From: JAABQT01 sp035459025
GTDB taxonomy: Bacteria; Pseudomonadota; Gammaproteobacteria; Burkholderiales; SG8-39
Length of the DNA: 64,000 nucleotides
Assembly: GCA_035459025.1 (NCBI GenBank)
Contig: DATHYT010000047.1
Coordinates: 1 to 64,000, forward strand
Direction: 5' to 3'
Positions within the stretch are counted from its first letter, which is position 1. Each line of letters begins with the position of its first letter. Positions 1 through 8,616 of the stretch are shown piece by piece. The notes under the pieces are model-generated. The model ran no database searches and had not been told where the DNA came from. It was given only the letters and a program-made list of their open reading frames with translations. The position numbers and the translations under genes are program-made.

Positions 1-1
1 A

Positions 2-790
2 CTCTACCGGCCGCGGACGCCGAACCGCCGCGCGGTGCTGTTCCAGGCGGCTGCCGGCCTGAAGCAGGAGTTCTACGGCAAGTTCGCCAACTACCTGGCA
101 ACACGAGGCTTTGCCGCCCTGACCTTTGACTACCGCGGCATCGGCCGTTCGCGCCCGGCGAAGCTGCGCGGCTTCAAGGCGCGCATGCGCGACTGGGCCG
201 AGAAAGACATTGCCGGCGCGCTCGACTACCTCGCGCGCGCCTCGCATGGCGCGCGACTGATCGGGATCGGCCACAGCTTTGGCGCTCAGGTATTCGGCGT
301 CGTGCCCGGGAACGAGCGCTACGTCGCGGCGCTGACGGTGGGCGCGCAGAGCGGCTACTGGAAGCACTGGCGCGGCAAGGGCCGTGTCGGCATGTGGCTC
401 GTCACTCACCTCCTGCTGCCAGGCCTGTCGCGCCTGCACGGCTACTTTCCGGCGCGGCGCTTCGGCCAGGGCGAAGACATGCCGGCGGGCGTGGCGCTCG
501 AGTGGGCGAGCTGGTGCCGGGATCCGGGGTACATCGTGGGGGCGCTTGGGGCGCAGGAAGCGTATGCGAGGTTCGCCGCGCCGATCCGCGTCTATGCCAT
601 AGCGGACGACAGCTATGCGCCGCCCGCGGCGGTGGAGGCCTTCCTCGGGTTCTATCCCAATGCCCCGCGCAAACGAGTCGATGTGGATCCGACCAAGCAC
701 GGCGGGCCGATCGGGCATTTCGGCTTCTTCCACGAGCGGTTCAAGGACGCGCTGTGGAAAGACGCGGCCGAATGGATGGGGGGGCGGTAA
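2..790 (+). CDS. alpha/beta hydrolase, 5' end cut by window edge
   Basis: The reading frame is open from the left edge of the window, so the true start lies outside; a GTG at 35 is probably an internal valine. At least 262 residues remain. The serine-hydrolase nucleophile elbow GHSFGAQ is visible, followed by a likely acid in the ADDSY stretch and a late histidine in the IGHFGFF segment. The fold looks like the serine aminopeptidase/YheT-like branch. The substrate cannot be told. It runs convergently into the MarC gene with only a few bases between the stop codons. Confidence 0.8.
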   Translation, partial: LYRPRTPNRRAVLFQAAAGLKQEFYGKFANYLATRGFAALTFDYRGIGRSRPAKLRGFKARMRDWAEKDIAGALDYLARASHGARLIGIGHSFGAQVFGVVPGNERYVAALTVGAQSGYWKHWRGKGRVGMWLVTHLLLPGLSRLHGYFPARRFGQGEDMPAGVALEWASWCRDPGYIVGALGAQEAYARFAAPIRVYAIADDSYAPPAAVEAFLGFYPNAPRKRVDVDPTKHGGPIGHFGFFHERFKDALWKDAAEWMGGR

Positions 791-794
791 GACC

Positions 795-1433
795 CTAACC
801 CAGCCCCGGAAACAGCGCCTTCAGCCCCACCGCCATGGTCTGCACCGCCATGGCGGCGAGCAGCAGCCCGAGGATCCGCGTCGCCACGTTCATCCCGGTG
901 GTCCCCATGCGCGCGGCCACCTGGTGCGCCGCGCGCAGTGCGAGCCACACCACGCCGCACACGACGGCGATGCACGCGATGATGACCACCTGGTGCACGG
1001 CGCCCCCGCCTTCCGTGGCGATGATGGCGGTGCTGATCGCGCCTGGCCCGGCAAGGAGCGGGATGGCGAGCGGCACTACACCCTGCAGCTCGCCCTCCTC
1101 GAGCTCCTCGGCCTCGGCCTTCGACTGGCGTACGCCGCCTGCCTGCGCGTTGAGCATCGCCAGCGCCATGAGCAGCAGCACCAGCCCGCCGCCGACCCGA
1201 AACGCCGGCAGGCTCGCACCGATCAGGTCGAGCAGCGCCTCGCCGACGAGCGCCGCCACCGCGAGCACCAGGAACACCGTGACCGCCACGGTGCGCGCGA
1301 GGTGCTTGCGCGCGTCTTCGCCGTGACTTGCGGCGAACGTGAGGAAGAACGGAACGGCGAGAAACGGGTCGACGACCGCGGTGAGCGTGACGACGAAGCG
1401 CAGGTAATCGCCGAGCGGCGCGAGCCCGGCCAC
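795..1433 (-). CDS. MarC family integral membrane protein
   Basis: A 212-residue, very hydrophobic protein with about six membrane segments. It has the MarC/UPF0056 signatures: an early polar helix with VDPFLAVPFF and a mid-protein LLAGPGAIS motif. The family is inner-membrane and of unknown transport role, despite its name from multiple antibiotic resistance. I chose the GTG at 1433 because it lies just after the stop codon of the upstream GST gene (TAG at 1440-1438). A longer frame to 1490 would overlap that gene by 50 bases. It may be the last gene of the operon that begins at 5176. Confidence 0.85.
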   Translation of the reverse strand: MAGLAPLGDYLRFVVTLTAVVDPFLAVPFFLTFAASHGEDARKHLARTVAVTVFLVLAVAALVGEALLDLIGASLPAFRVGGGLVLLLMALAMLNAQAGGVRQSKAEAEELEEGELQGVVPLAIPLLAGPGAISTAIIATEGGGAVHQVVIIACIAVVCGVVWLALRAAHQVAARMGTTGMNVATRILGLLLAAMAVQTMAVGLKALFPGLG

Positions 1434-1437
1434 GCGG

Positions 1438-2082
1438 CTACTTCCTTGCCGCGGCGCTCGCCGCCTTGCGATCCTCGTTGACTTTGGCAAACGCCGGGCG
1501 CTCGCCCAGCATCTTCAGGTAGGGCTTCACCTGCGGCATGTCCTCGAGGAAGTCGCGGCCGAGGAAGTTGCGCGTCACCAGCGTCACCAGCGGCAGGTGC
1601 ACGAACGCCGCGCAGTCGGCGATGGTCAGCTCACTGCCCGCAATGTAAGGCTCGAACTTCGCCACTGCCTTCAGCGCGCGCACGCCCTTGGCAAGATCCT
1701 TTTCCACGCGCTGCCGTGTTTCCTCGGACACGGGCTTGCCGCCCGCGAGCATCCCGTACATGCGCCGCGCCACGAGCTCCAGGTGCAGCTCGATGAAGAT
1801 GACGAGCTCGCGCACGCGCGCGCGCTCGAGCGGGTCCTTGGGCAGCAGGGGCTTTTGCGGAAAGGCGTCCTCGAGGTACTCCAGGATCGCGCTCGACTCG
1901 CGGATGCGCGCACCGTTCACTTCCAGATAAGGCACCTTGCCCATCGGGCTCCTGACCAGGTAGTCGCCTTCCTGCGAGGGCTTCACGTTCTCGTCCTCCT
2001 CGAACGCGACCCCTTTCTCCAGCAAGGCGATGCGCACCTTGTTGTGGTAGTTGCTGATGCGGAATCCGCACAACCTGATCAT
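1438..2082 (-). CDS. glutathione S-transferase family protein
   Basis: A 214-residue protein with an N-terminal thioredoxin-like domain (about residues 1-80, with the cis-proline motif KVPYLEVNG and ES at the glutathione gamma-glutamyl site). An all-helical C-terminal domain follows. This is normal length for a soluble GST. The start ATG overlaps the stop of the preceding SDR gene as ATGA, so the two are translationally coupled. Its place after ACAD and SDR genes suggests detoxification of an unsaturated or electrophilic intermediate, but that is inference. Confidence 0.85.
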   Translation of the reverse strand: MIRLCGFRISNYHNKVRIALLEKGVAFEEDENVKPSQEGDYLVRSPMGKVPYLEVNGARIRESSAILEYLEDAFPQKPLLPKDPLERARVRELVIFIELHLELVARRMYGMLAGGKPVSEETRQRVEKDLAKGVRALKAVAKFEPYIAGSELTIADCAAFVHLPLVTLVTRNFLGRDFLEDMPQVKPYLKMLGERPAFAKVNEDRKAASAAARK

Positions 2083-2849
2083 CGCTTCTCTCCCTCGTGC
2101 TTGGCGTAGATCTTCTGCATGCCGCCGATCCAGCGATCGTAGTCGGCGGTCTTGTTGCGCATGTAGTTGAGCACCGTGGGATGCGGCAGGACGAGGAAGC
2201 GCTCCTCGGCCATCACTCTCACGATATCGCCCGCCACCTGCTCGGCGCTGAGCGCGCCGTCCACGCCTGCCGAGCCGCCCTCGCCCTTGTACATGCCGGT
2301 GAGCACCGCCTGCGGGCACAGGCACGATACGCGCAGCCCGCGCCGGCCGTAGGCGATCGCGAGCCACTCGGCGAAGGCCACCGCGCCGTGTTTGGTGACG
2401 CCATAAGTCGCCGATTCGACGATGTTCAGCAGCCCCGCGGCCGACGCCGTGACGAGGAAATAGCCGCCGCCGCGCGCCACCATCTTCTCCACGACGGCAC
2501 GCGCGGCCCACACGTGCGCCATGACGTGGATGCGCCAGTTGCGCTCCCAGTCGGCGTCGCTCGCCTCGAGCCCGCCGCGGCGGATGATGCCGGCATTGGA
2601 GAAGTAGACATCGACGCGCCCGTGGCGCTCCTCGGTCTCCCGCACCAGGCGCTGGATGTCGGCTTCGCGGCCGACGTCGCAGGCCACCGCCAGGCCCTTG
2701 GCCTCCTCAGCCACCGGATTCAAGGCCGCCATGTTGAGATCGGCGAGCACCAGGCCGGCCGCGCCCTCCTGGGCGAAGCGCAATGCCGCGGCGCGGCCGA
2801 TGCCGCTCGCGGCGCCGGTGATGACGGCGACCTTCCCCTTGAGATCCAT
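2079..2849 (-). CDS. SDR family NAD(P)-dependent oxidoreductase
   Basis: A classical short-chain dehydrogenase of 256 residues. It shows the cofactor motif TGAASGIG near the N terminus, the NAG motif, a catalytic serine in the VTASAAG strand and YGVTK as the catalytic Tyr-Lys pair. It lies two bases downstream of the acyl-CoA dehydrogenase gene and overlaps the GST start by four bases. In the levulinate operon of Pseudomonas putida an oxidoreductase (LvaD) makes 4-hydroxyacyl-CoA from the 4-keto form. This gene could play a similar role here, which is inference from context. Confidence 0.88.
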   Translation of the reverse strand: MDLKGKVAVITGAASGIGRAAALRFAQEGAAGLVLADLNMAALNPVAEEAKGLAVACDVGREADIQRLVRETEERHGRVDVYFSNAGIIRRGGLEASDADWERNWRIHVMAHVWAARAVVEKMVARGGGYFLVTASAAGLLNIVESATYGVTKHGAVAFAEWLAIAYGRRGLRVSCLCPQAVLTGMYKGEGGSAGVDGALSAEQVAGDIVRVMAEERFLVLPHPTVLNYMRNKTADYDRWIGGMQKIYAKHEGEKR

Positions 2850-2851
2850 CG

Positions 2852-4096
2852 TCAGCCGCGCTTGCGGCCGGCGAGCGCCTCGGTCACCGAGGTCTGCTCG
2901 GCGATCTCGAGCTTGGCGATGGCGTTGCGGTGCACTTCGTCCGGGCCGTCGGCGAACCGCAGCGTCCTCTGATGCGCGTACATGTTGGCGAGCCCGAAGT
3001 CGTCCGAGACGCCGCCGCCGCCGTGCACCTGCATGGCCCAGTCGATCACCTGCCCGGCCATGTTCGGCGCCAGCACCTTGATCATGGCGATCTCCTTGCG
3101 CGCCACCTTGTTGCCGACCGTGTCCATGCGCCAGGCCGCGTGCAGCACGAGAAAGCGCGCCGAATCGATCATGATGCGCGCCTCGGCGATGCGCTCGCGC
3201 GTCACGCCCTGCTCGGCCACGGTGCGCCCGAAAGCGACGCGCTGCGTGGCGCGCTTGCACATTTTCACCAACGCGCGCTCCGCCGCGCCGATCGAGCGCA
3301 TGCAATGGTGGATGCGCCCGGGCCCGAGGCGCCCTTGCGCGATCTCGAAGCCGCGGCCCTCGCCGAGCAGGATGTTCGACGCCGGCACGCGCACGTCCTT
3401 GAACTCGATTTCCATGTGGCCGTGCGGCGCGTCGTCGTAGCCGAACACGTTCAGGTTCCGCAGGATCTTGATGCCGGGCGTAGCTGCCGGAACCAGGATC
3501 ATCGATTGCTGGCTGTGGCGCGAGGCGTGGTCGGGGTTGGTCTTGCCCATCACGATGTAGATCTTGCAGCGCGGGTCGCCCGCGCCGCTCGACCACCACT
3601 TGCGGCCGTTGATCACGTAGTCGTTGCCGTCGCGCTTGATGTGCATCTGGATGTTGGTGGCGTCCGAGCTCGCCACCGCCGGCTCGGTCATCAGGAACGC
3701 CGAGCGGATCTCGCCCGCGAGCAGCGGCTCGAGCCACTGCTTCTTCTGCTCCTCGGTGCCGTAGCGCTCGATCGTCTCCATGTTGCCGGTATCGGGCGCC
3801 GAGCAGTTGAACACTTCCGAGGCCCAGCTCACGCGCCCCATGATCTCGCAGAGCGGCGCGTACTCCAGGTTCGACAACCCCTCCGGCGCGCGCTTCGAAT
3901 GCGGCAGGAAGAGATTCCACAGCCCGGCCTTTCGCGCCTTGGGTTTCAGCTCCTCGATGATCGGCACCGGGGTCCAGCGCTTGTCGCCGCGCGTATGCGC
4001 GTAGTACGCGCTCTCGTTCGGATAGATATGCTCGTCCATGAAAGCGATGAGCCGCTTTCTCAGCTCCTGCACCTTCGGCGAGTACTCGAAATCCAT
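2852..4096 (-). CDS. acyl-CoA dehydrogenase, ACAD10/ACAD11 type
   Basis: A 414-residue flavoprotein with the three-part ACAD layout: N-terminal helices, a central beta domain with MTEPAVASSD and a GRKWWSSGAGD segment, and C-terminal helices. The stretch FGYDDAPHGHMEI and the segment QGRLGPGRIHHCMR are hallmarks of the ACAD10/11 branch. Near the C terminus is FADGPDEVH. Mammalian ACAD10/11 and bacterial LvaC act on 4-phospho-acyl-CoA, eliminating phosphate. The kinase gene lies immediately upstream, 9 bases away, which supports that reading. Confidence 0.9.
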   Translation of the reverse strand: MDFEYSPKVQELRKRLIAFMDEHIYPNESAYYAHTRGDKRWTPVPIIEELKPKARKAGLWNLFLPHSKRAPEGLSNLEYAPLCEIMGRVSWASEVFNCSAPDTGNMETIERYGTEEQKKQWLEPLLAGEIRSAFLMTEPAVASSDATNIQMHIKRDGNDYVINGRKWWSSGAGDPRCKIYIVMGKTNPDHASRHSQQSMILVPAATPGIKILRNLNVFGYDDAPHGHMEIEFKDVRVPASNILLGEGRGFEIAQGRLGPGRIHHCMRSIGAAERALVKMCKRATQRVAFGRTVAEQGVTRERIAEARIMIDSARFLVLHAAWRMDTVGNKVARKEIAMIKVLAPNMAGQVIDWAMQVHGGGGVSDDFGLANMYAHQRTLRFADGPDEVHRNAIAKLEIAEQTSVTEALAGRKRG

Positions 4097-4105
4097 GACG
4101 TTCTC

Positions 4106-5176
4106 CTAGGCAGCTCTCTTGAGTATCTTCTCGACCTGCGCCCACCCCAGCTCGGCGAGCGGCCGCGTGCGCGAGCCCGCCTCGCGCGCGTACTCGCTCG
4201 CCGCCGTGCCGTCCACCACGCGCTTGGCGATGCCCTGCGTGATGGCGGCGATGCGGAACAGGTTGTAGGCCATGTAATAGTCCCAGGTCGAAGGGTCGAT
4301 GCCCTTGCGCCCGGTGCGCCTGCAATAGCGCTCGACGTACTGGCGCTCGGTGGGAATGCCGAGCGCCTCGAGGTCCAGCCCGGCGATGCCGCGGAACTTG
4401 CCCGGCGCAATGTGCCAGCTCATGCAGTGATACGCGAAATCGGCGAGCGGGTGCCCCAGCGTCGAGAGCTCCCAGTCGAGCACCGCGAGGATCCTGGGCT
4501 CGCTCGGGTGAAAGATGGCGTTGTCCAGCCGGTAGTCGCCGTGCACCACCGAGGTCTCGTCCCCGGCGGGAATGTTGGCCGGCAGCCACTCGATCAGCCG
4601 GTCCATCTCGTCGATGCGCTCGAGTTCGGAGGCACGGTACTGCTTGCTCCAGCGCGACACCTGGCGCGCGATGTAGTCACCCGCCTTGCCGAAATCCTCC
4701 AGTCCTACCGCCTTGTAGTCGACGCCGTGCAGGAGTGCGATGACACGGTTCAGCTCGTCCCAGATCGCGCCGCGCGCTTCGCGCGTCATGCCGGGCAGGG
4801 CCTGGTCCCACAGCACGCGCCCCTCAACGCAGTCCATGACGTAGAACGCGGTACCGATGACGGACTCGTCCTCGCACAGCACGTAGGGTTTCGCAACCGG
4901 GAAACCGACTCCGTGCAGGGCCCGGATGACTTTGTACTCGCGCTCCACGGCGTGCGCCGAGGGCAGAAGCTTTCCGGGGGGCTTGCGGCGCAGCGCATAG
5001 CGCTTGTCGCCGGCTGTGATGCGGTAGGTGGGATTGGACTGGCCGCCCTTGAACTGCTCGATGGCGAGCTCGCCGCGCCAGTCGTCGATCTTGCCGCGCA
5101 GGAACTGGGCCAACCGGCCTGCGTCGAAGCGGTGGCGTTCCTCGACCGGCTTGACGCCGATGAACTGCTCGAACAT
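4106..5176 (-). CDS. aminoglycoside phosphotransferase-fold kinase, probable 4-hydroxyacyl-CoA kinase
   Basis: A 356-residue APH-fold kinase. It has an N-lobe with a nucleotide-binding GGQSNPTY loop, a catalytic loop HGDYRLDN and a metal-binding DWELSTLG motif. In animals this domain is fused to the dehydrogenase in ACAD10/11; in P. putida the separate LvaA kinase does the job with a small partner, LvaB. No LvaB-like gene is visible here. It is the first gene of a reverse-strand run that continues through ACAD, SDR and GST. An antibiotic-resistance role is unlikely in this setting. Confidence 0.85.
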   Translation of the reverse strand: MFEQFIGVKPVEERHRFDAGRLAQFLRGKIDDWRGELAIEQFKGGQSNPTYRITAGDKRYALRRKPPGKLLPSAHAVEREYKVIRALHGVGFPVAKPYVLCEDESVIGTAFYVMDCVEGRVLWDQALPGMTREARGAIWDELNRVIALLHGVDYKAVGLEDFGKAGDYIARQVSRWSKQYRASELERIDEMDRLIEWLPANIPAGDETSVVHGDYRLDNAIFHPSEPRILAVLDWELSTLGHPLADFAYHCMSWHIAPGKFRGIAGLDLEALGIPTERQYVERYCRRTGRKGIDPSTWDYYMAYNLFRIAAITQGIAKRVVDGTAASEYAREAGSRTRPLAELGWAQVEKILKRAA

Positions 5177-5226
5177 GCCGCGGAGCTTACCTTAGAAGCC
5201 CCGCGCCGAGTATCGCCGCGGCCGCG

Positions 5227-5664
5227 CTAGCAGCCGTTGTCGTGCCGGGCCGCGCCGTTTTCGGGCTGGGCCTTGTCGGCACCGCGCGAGCCGATGAGGC
5301 TGCGCAGCATCGTGGTGATCAGCTCGCGGTCCACGGGCTTGGCGATGAACGCCGTTGCGCCGAGCAGGCGGCAGCGCTCGCGCGATTCGTGAGTCGACAT
5401 CACCGACACCACGAGGATCGGCGTCGCCTGGTTGGCACCGCGCTCGCGCAGCTGGCGCAGCACCTCGTAGCCGCCGATGCCGGGCATCAGCAGGTCGAGG
5501 AGAATGACGTCGTAGGGCGCTTCCTCGGCCAGGCGCAGCGCCTGCTCGCAGGTCCCGGCGAGCGTGACGCGCGCACCGAGCTCCTGCGTGACGATGCGGC
5601 CGATCAACAGCCGCGTCGGCTCGTGGTCGTCGACGATCAGGACGTTGCGGCGCTCGGTGGCCAT
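5227..5664 (-). CDS. single-domain response regulator (REC only)
   Basis: A 145-residue protein made of one receiver domain: the acidic pair VDDHE near the N terminus, the phospho-acceptor in LLDLLMPG, a switch residue in the VVSVMS strand and the conserved lysine in IAKPVD. No output domain follows, so it should act as a phosphate shuttle or by protein contact. It lies 22 bases downstream of the FecR-like gene on the same strand. The hybrid kinase at 8617 is its likely partner. Confidence 0.9.
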   Translation of the reverse strand: MATERRNVLIVDDHEPTRLLIGRIVTQELGARVTLAGTCEQALRLAEEAPYDVILLDLLMPGIGGYEVLRQLRERGANQATPILVVSVMSTHESRERCRLLGATAFIAKPVDRELITTMLRSLIGSRGADKAQPENGAARHDNGC

Positions 5665-5686
5665 GTCGGGCCCAGTGTGAGGCGAC

Positions 5687-7063
5687 TTAGCGCGTCAGGT
5701 ACGCTGCGCCGGACAGGCTGCGGTCGGCCGGCCCGCTGAGGCCGAACGTTGTGATCAGGTTCTCGGCCTGCGTTCCGACAAACGTGCCGTGCGCGATGCC
5801 GGCCTGGCCCCCTCCGCCCTTGAGGCGCACGCCGCCCACGCCGGTGAAGTCGGCGATGGCGCGGGGAGCCGTCGTATCGAGGTTCACATTCCAGTTGTAG
5901 CCACTGGCGGCGGTCGCATTGAGGTCGTAGCGGGTGACTACCTGGCTGCTGAAGTCGACGCCCACGCTCATGGAGTTGAACGTTGCCTGATTCCCGAGCT
6001 GATCTGTGAACGCAGGTCCGCCAGTGTAGTTATACGTGGCACTCATCACGGCCGGCGACAGCGCAGCCAGGTCCGTCCTATTCGTCGTGGAGATCATGTG
6101 CGTCGAGCCGGCGGTGGGCTGGCCGCCGACGACCACCACGCCGCCCTCCCACGTCTTCCAGTCGATCGTGCCGAGGGCGCTACCGGTGGTGGTGGGAGGC
6201 ACGCCGTTGTCGAGCACGGTGACGCCGTTGCCCGAGTTGCCGAACCGGCCTCCGCCGACCGCAGTCACGAAACCGACCAGCGGGCCGTTGCCGGTGCCCG
6301 GCGTCACCAGCGGGCCGCGCGTGCGCAGCAGCCGCACGCCATTGGTCGACCGCGCGACTTGCTGCACGACCTCGTCGACTTCCGCAGCCTCGGGCGCGGG
6401 GTCCGCGGCAGGCCGTGCGTTGCGCGGCGCGATCGAGCGGTTGAAGAAGCCCGGCACCATCGGCAGGATCACCGGCACGTCGTTCGCGCTCGCCACGTAC
6501 CCGACCTGGTTCGGCTCGATCTCGACTTCGCCGGCGCCCGTGCGGATGAAGGTCTTGCCGGTATTGACCTTGTTGTAGGCGCCGGGCTTGGCGTCGTCGG
6601 CGCTCACCGGTCCGGTCGCCGGAAAGTAATAGGTTTCGTGGTCGGTCCCGCGCACGCCCATGTGGGCAATCGGCGTCTCAATGACGTAGTTCCTCTTGTA
6701 GGTGCGGCCGATAGCACCGGTCACGGCGCGAAAGCCGCCGTGCTCCAGGCGGTAGCGGACTTTTTCGGTGCCGTCTTCGACCCCGGCATAGCGGAACTCG
6801 GCGACCGTGACGCGCGAATCGGGCACCACGACAACAATGGCGCCGTCGCCCATCTTCAGCTGGGCCATCGCGCCTTTTGCGGTCGCCAGCGTATCGCCGA
6901 CTTTTACGGGCACGCCCTTGCTCGCGAGGCGCCCGACGCCGTCGGGCTGCACCAGCTGCACGTTGCCGGCGACGAACTGGATCACGCCGGCGCTCTGCCC
7001 GAGCGCCGGGCTGACAAAGGCGGCGCCGAGCGCGAAACTTACGAAGACGAGACTATTTCTCAT
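5687..7063 (-). CDS. FecR-domain protein with TbpB-like C-terminal barrel
   Basis: A 458-residue exported protein. I chose the ATG at 7063 over an upstream in-frame ATG at 7114 because a type I signal peptide then begins at residue 1 and ends near ALGQSA, and a GGGGGA run precedes the ATG. Residues about 45-170 form a FecR domain (KVGDTLATAKGA and an HMGVRGTDHE segment). The last ~130 residues are glycine- and beta-rich, with a VDFSS strand and a terminal GTFVGTQAENL motif like the barrels of TbpB-type Slam cargo. There is no lipobox cysteine, no N-terminal anti-sigma helix and no sigma-factor gene nearby. Confidence 0.8.
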   Translation of the reverse strand: MRNSLVFVSFALGAAFVSPALGQSAGVIQFVAGNVQLVQPDGVGRLASKGVPVKVGDTLATAKGAMAQLKMGDGAIVVVVPDSRVTVAEFRYAGVEDGTEKVRYRLEHGGFRAVTGAIGRTYKRNYVIETPIAHMGVRGTDHETYYFPATGPVSADDAKPGAYNKVNTGKTFIRTGAGEVEIEPNQVGYVASANDVPVILPMVPGFFNRSIAPRNARPAADPAPEAAEVDEVVQQVARSTNGVRLLRTRGPLVTPGTGNGPLVGFVTAVGGGRFGNSGNGVTVLDNGVPPTTTGSALGTIDWKTWEGGVVVVGGQPTAGSTHMISTTNRTDLAALSPAVMSATYNYTGGPAFTDQLGNQATFNSMSVGVDFSSQVVTRYDLNATAASGYNWNVNLDTTAPRAIADFTGVGGVRLKGGGGQAGIAHGTFVGTQAENLITTFGLSGPADRSLSGAAYLTR

Positions 7064-7171
7064 TAATCCCCCAACGCCCTGCGGGAAGATGTGGATGTTG
7101 CCGATAGTGTGCAACTCCCAGGCCTGTGTACAGGTAAAGGATGCCGCAACCTGACAATTCCTGACCGGGGC

Positions 7172-8518
7172 CTAATTGAACACGCGCCGCAGGGTCAGCG
7201 TCCAGTCGGTACGGCGGAATTCGTAGATCACGATATTCGACTCCTGCACCGACCGCAGGACGCCGAAGCGCAACTCCAGTTTCGACGAGAGATCGTAGCG
7301 CAAGAAGCCTTCCAGGTCCGTCCGCCGGTCGTCACGGCGCACGAGAAAGGCGGAATCGAAGCCGTCATAGTGCGACTCTTGCACGCTGGCGAGCGCGCTG
7401 AACCGAAGGTCCGGACCAAGGAGGTGCTCCCAGGCGAAGCGCGCCCCCATCCCGCGGCGGTCGCCGCTCGGATTGCCGCCGCGATCGTTGTCGCTGCCTG
7501 CCATGAATACGACACTGGCTGTCGATTTCCGGTCAATCGGCACGGTGGCGCCGACGCCGGCAGCGACGAAGTCAGCGTCGAAGATCTGCAGGTCCACTGG
7601 GGGATGGCGAAAGCCGCCGGCGTGGAGGTAGGCGAACATGGCGCCGGGCGTCCCCGGCGCCGGGGACCTTTCGGCAAAGTCGAGGCTGAAGGCGCGCACC
7701 TCGCGGCTGGTCGAGCCGCCGAGCGTGTTGCGCACCATCTGCAACTGGCTGCGGACCACGTGCCGCTCTCCCGCCCAGGCAAGCCCGGTGCTCGCGGCGA
7801 CGCCGCCTACATCGAACGCCGTTTCATGCGCGTTCCACCGGCTGAGGAACTCGGCGTTGCCGATGAGCGACACGCGGCCACGCAGGGGCATGGCGGCCTC
7901 TACGCCGCCGCCCACACCCGTGAAGCCGTCGTCCTTGCCCACGTTCTGGTCGGCAAGCTGCAGCACCGCCACCAGTCCCGGCACGAAGACCTGGCTCTGG
8001 CCCGGCGCCTGGTTCACGTTCGTGCTGGTGCCGGCGAACACGCTCAGGTAGCCGCGCGCGGCGGCACGGGCCCGGCTCTCGCCGCGCGACTCGCCCAGGT
8101 ACAGCAGCAGTTGCGCGCGCAGCGCGGGCGGCGGGTCGAGCGCCAGCAGGGCCTCGAAGACGACGCGCGCCTGCGCCCAGTTTTCCAGCGCAAGATACGC
8201 ACGGCCCATGTCGATGCGCGCGCCGGCGTGGCCGGAATCAATCGCCAGCACGCGCGAAAAGGCGATGGTCGCGCGGTCGGGCCGACCCGCGTTCAGTGCC
8301 GCGCGCCCGAGCGCGTAATCGAAATCGACCTCGCCGATGTGCGTGTCCTCTTGCGCCGCAAGGAGCGCGTAGGCCTCGGCGTACCGCCCGGCCTCGGAAA
8401 GCGCACTCGCGCGCGCCAGCAGGTCCCCGATCTCGGATTGCGCGGCGACGCGACCCGGCCCAGCCATGACGGCAGCGGCGACAAGGACGGCAAGCAGCAA
8501 TCGAAGCAATCGGCGCAT
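7172..8518 (-). CDS. Slam-like TPR plus outer-membrane barrel protein
   Basis: A 448-residue exported protein. The ATG at 8518 gives a clean signal peptide (arginine pair, hydrophobic core, AAQS cleavage site). Residues about 28-150 are TPR-like helices. The rest alternates beta strands and ends in an aromatic-containing strand, as in outer-membrane barrels. A TNVNQAP motif at the start of the barrel resembles the surface lipoprotein assembly modifier (Slam, DUF560) family. It is 108 bases upstream of the FecR-like gene on the same strand. A generic TPR/porin protein is the alternative reading. Confidence 0.65.
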   Translation of the reverse strand: MRRLLRLLLAVLVAAAVMAGPGRVAAQSEIGDLLARASALSEAGRYAEAYALLAAQEDTHIGEVDFDYALGRAALNAGRPDRATIAFSRVLAIDSGHAGARIDMGRAYLALENWAQARVVFEALLALDPPPALRAQLLLYLGESRGESRARAAARGYLSVFAGTSTNVNQAPGQSQVFVPGLVAVLQLADQNVGKDDGFTGVGGGVEAAMPLRGRVSLIGNAEFLSRWNAHETAFDVGGVAASTGLAWAGERHVVRSQLQMVRNTLGGSTSREVRAFSLDFAERSPAPGTPGAMFAYLHAGGFRHPPVDLQIFDADFVAAGVGATVPIDRKSTASVVFMAGSDNDRGGNPSGDRRGMGARFAWEHLLGPDLRFSALASVQESHYDGFDSAFLVRRDDRRTDLEGFLRYDLSSKLELRFGVLRSVQESNIVIYEFRRTDWTLTLRRVFN

Positions 8519-8599
8519 GTTTGTCTTCTTGACCTCGGCGCATCCGGGTGGCTCGTGCCGCACACGTCCCGTGCGGACGGCCGCGCTGAGGAATTGCTC

Positions 8600-8605
8600 T
8601 AGAAT
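8600..8605 (+). promoter_or_regulatory. -10-like box TAGAAT for the CHASE2 kinase gene
   Basis: TAGAAT lies 11 bases before the ATG at 8617. There is no Shine-Dalgarno sequence between, so the transcript would have a leader of only a few bases. Confidence 0.45.
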
Positions 8606-8616
8606 TGTCGCTCACA

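Noticed and set aside
2079..4589. One long 836-codon minus-strand frame containing the SDR
   Set aside because: Only the last 256 codons are SDR; the upstream part is out of frame with the dehydrogenase and lacks features.
2930..5230. 766-codon open frame on the plus strand opposite the kinase, dehydrogenase and SDR genes
   Set aside because: It lies wholly antisense to three well-supported genes and its protein is His/Arg/Ala-rich without family features. Such frames arise from strong G+C bias at third codon positions.
7064..7171. Possible promoter with TTGTCA in the gap between the Slam-like and FecR genes
   Set aside because: No convincing -10 box lies at proper spacing; cotranscription from the Slam-like gene is as likely.
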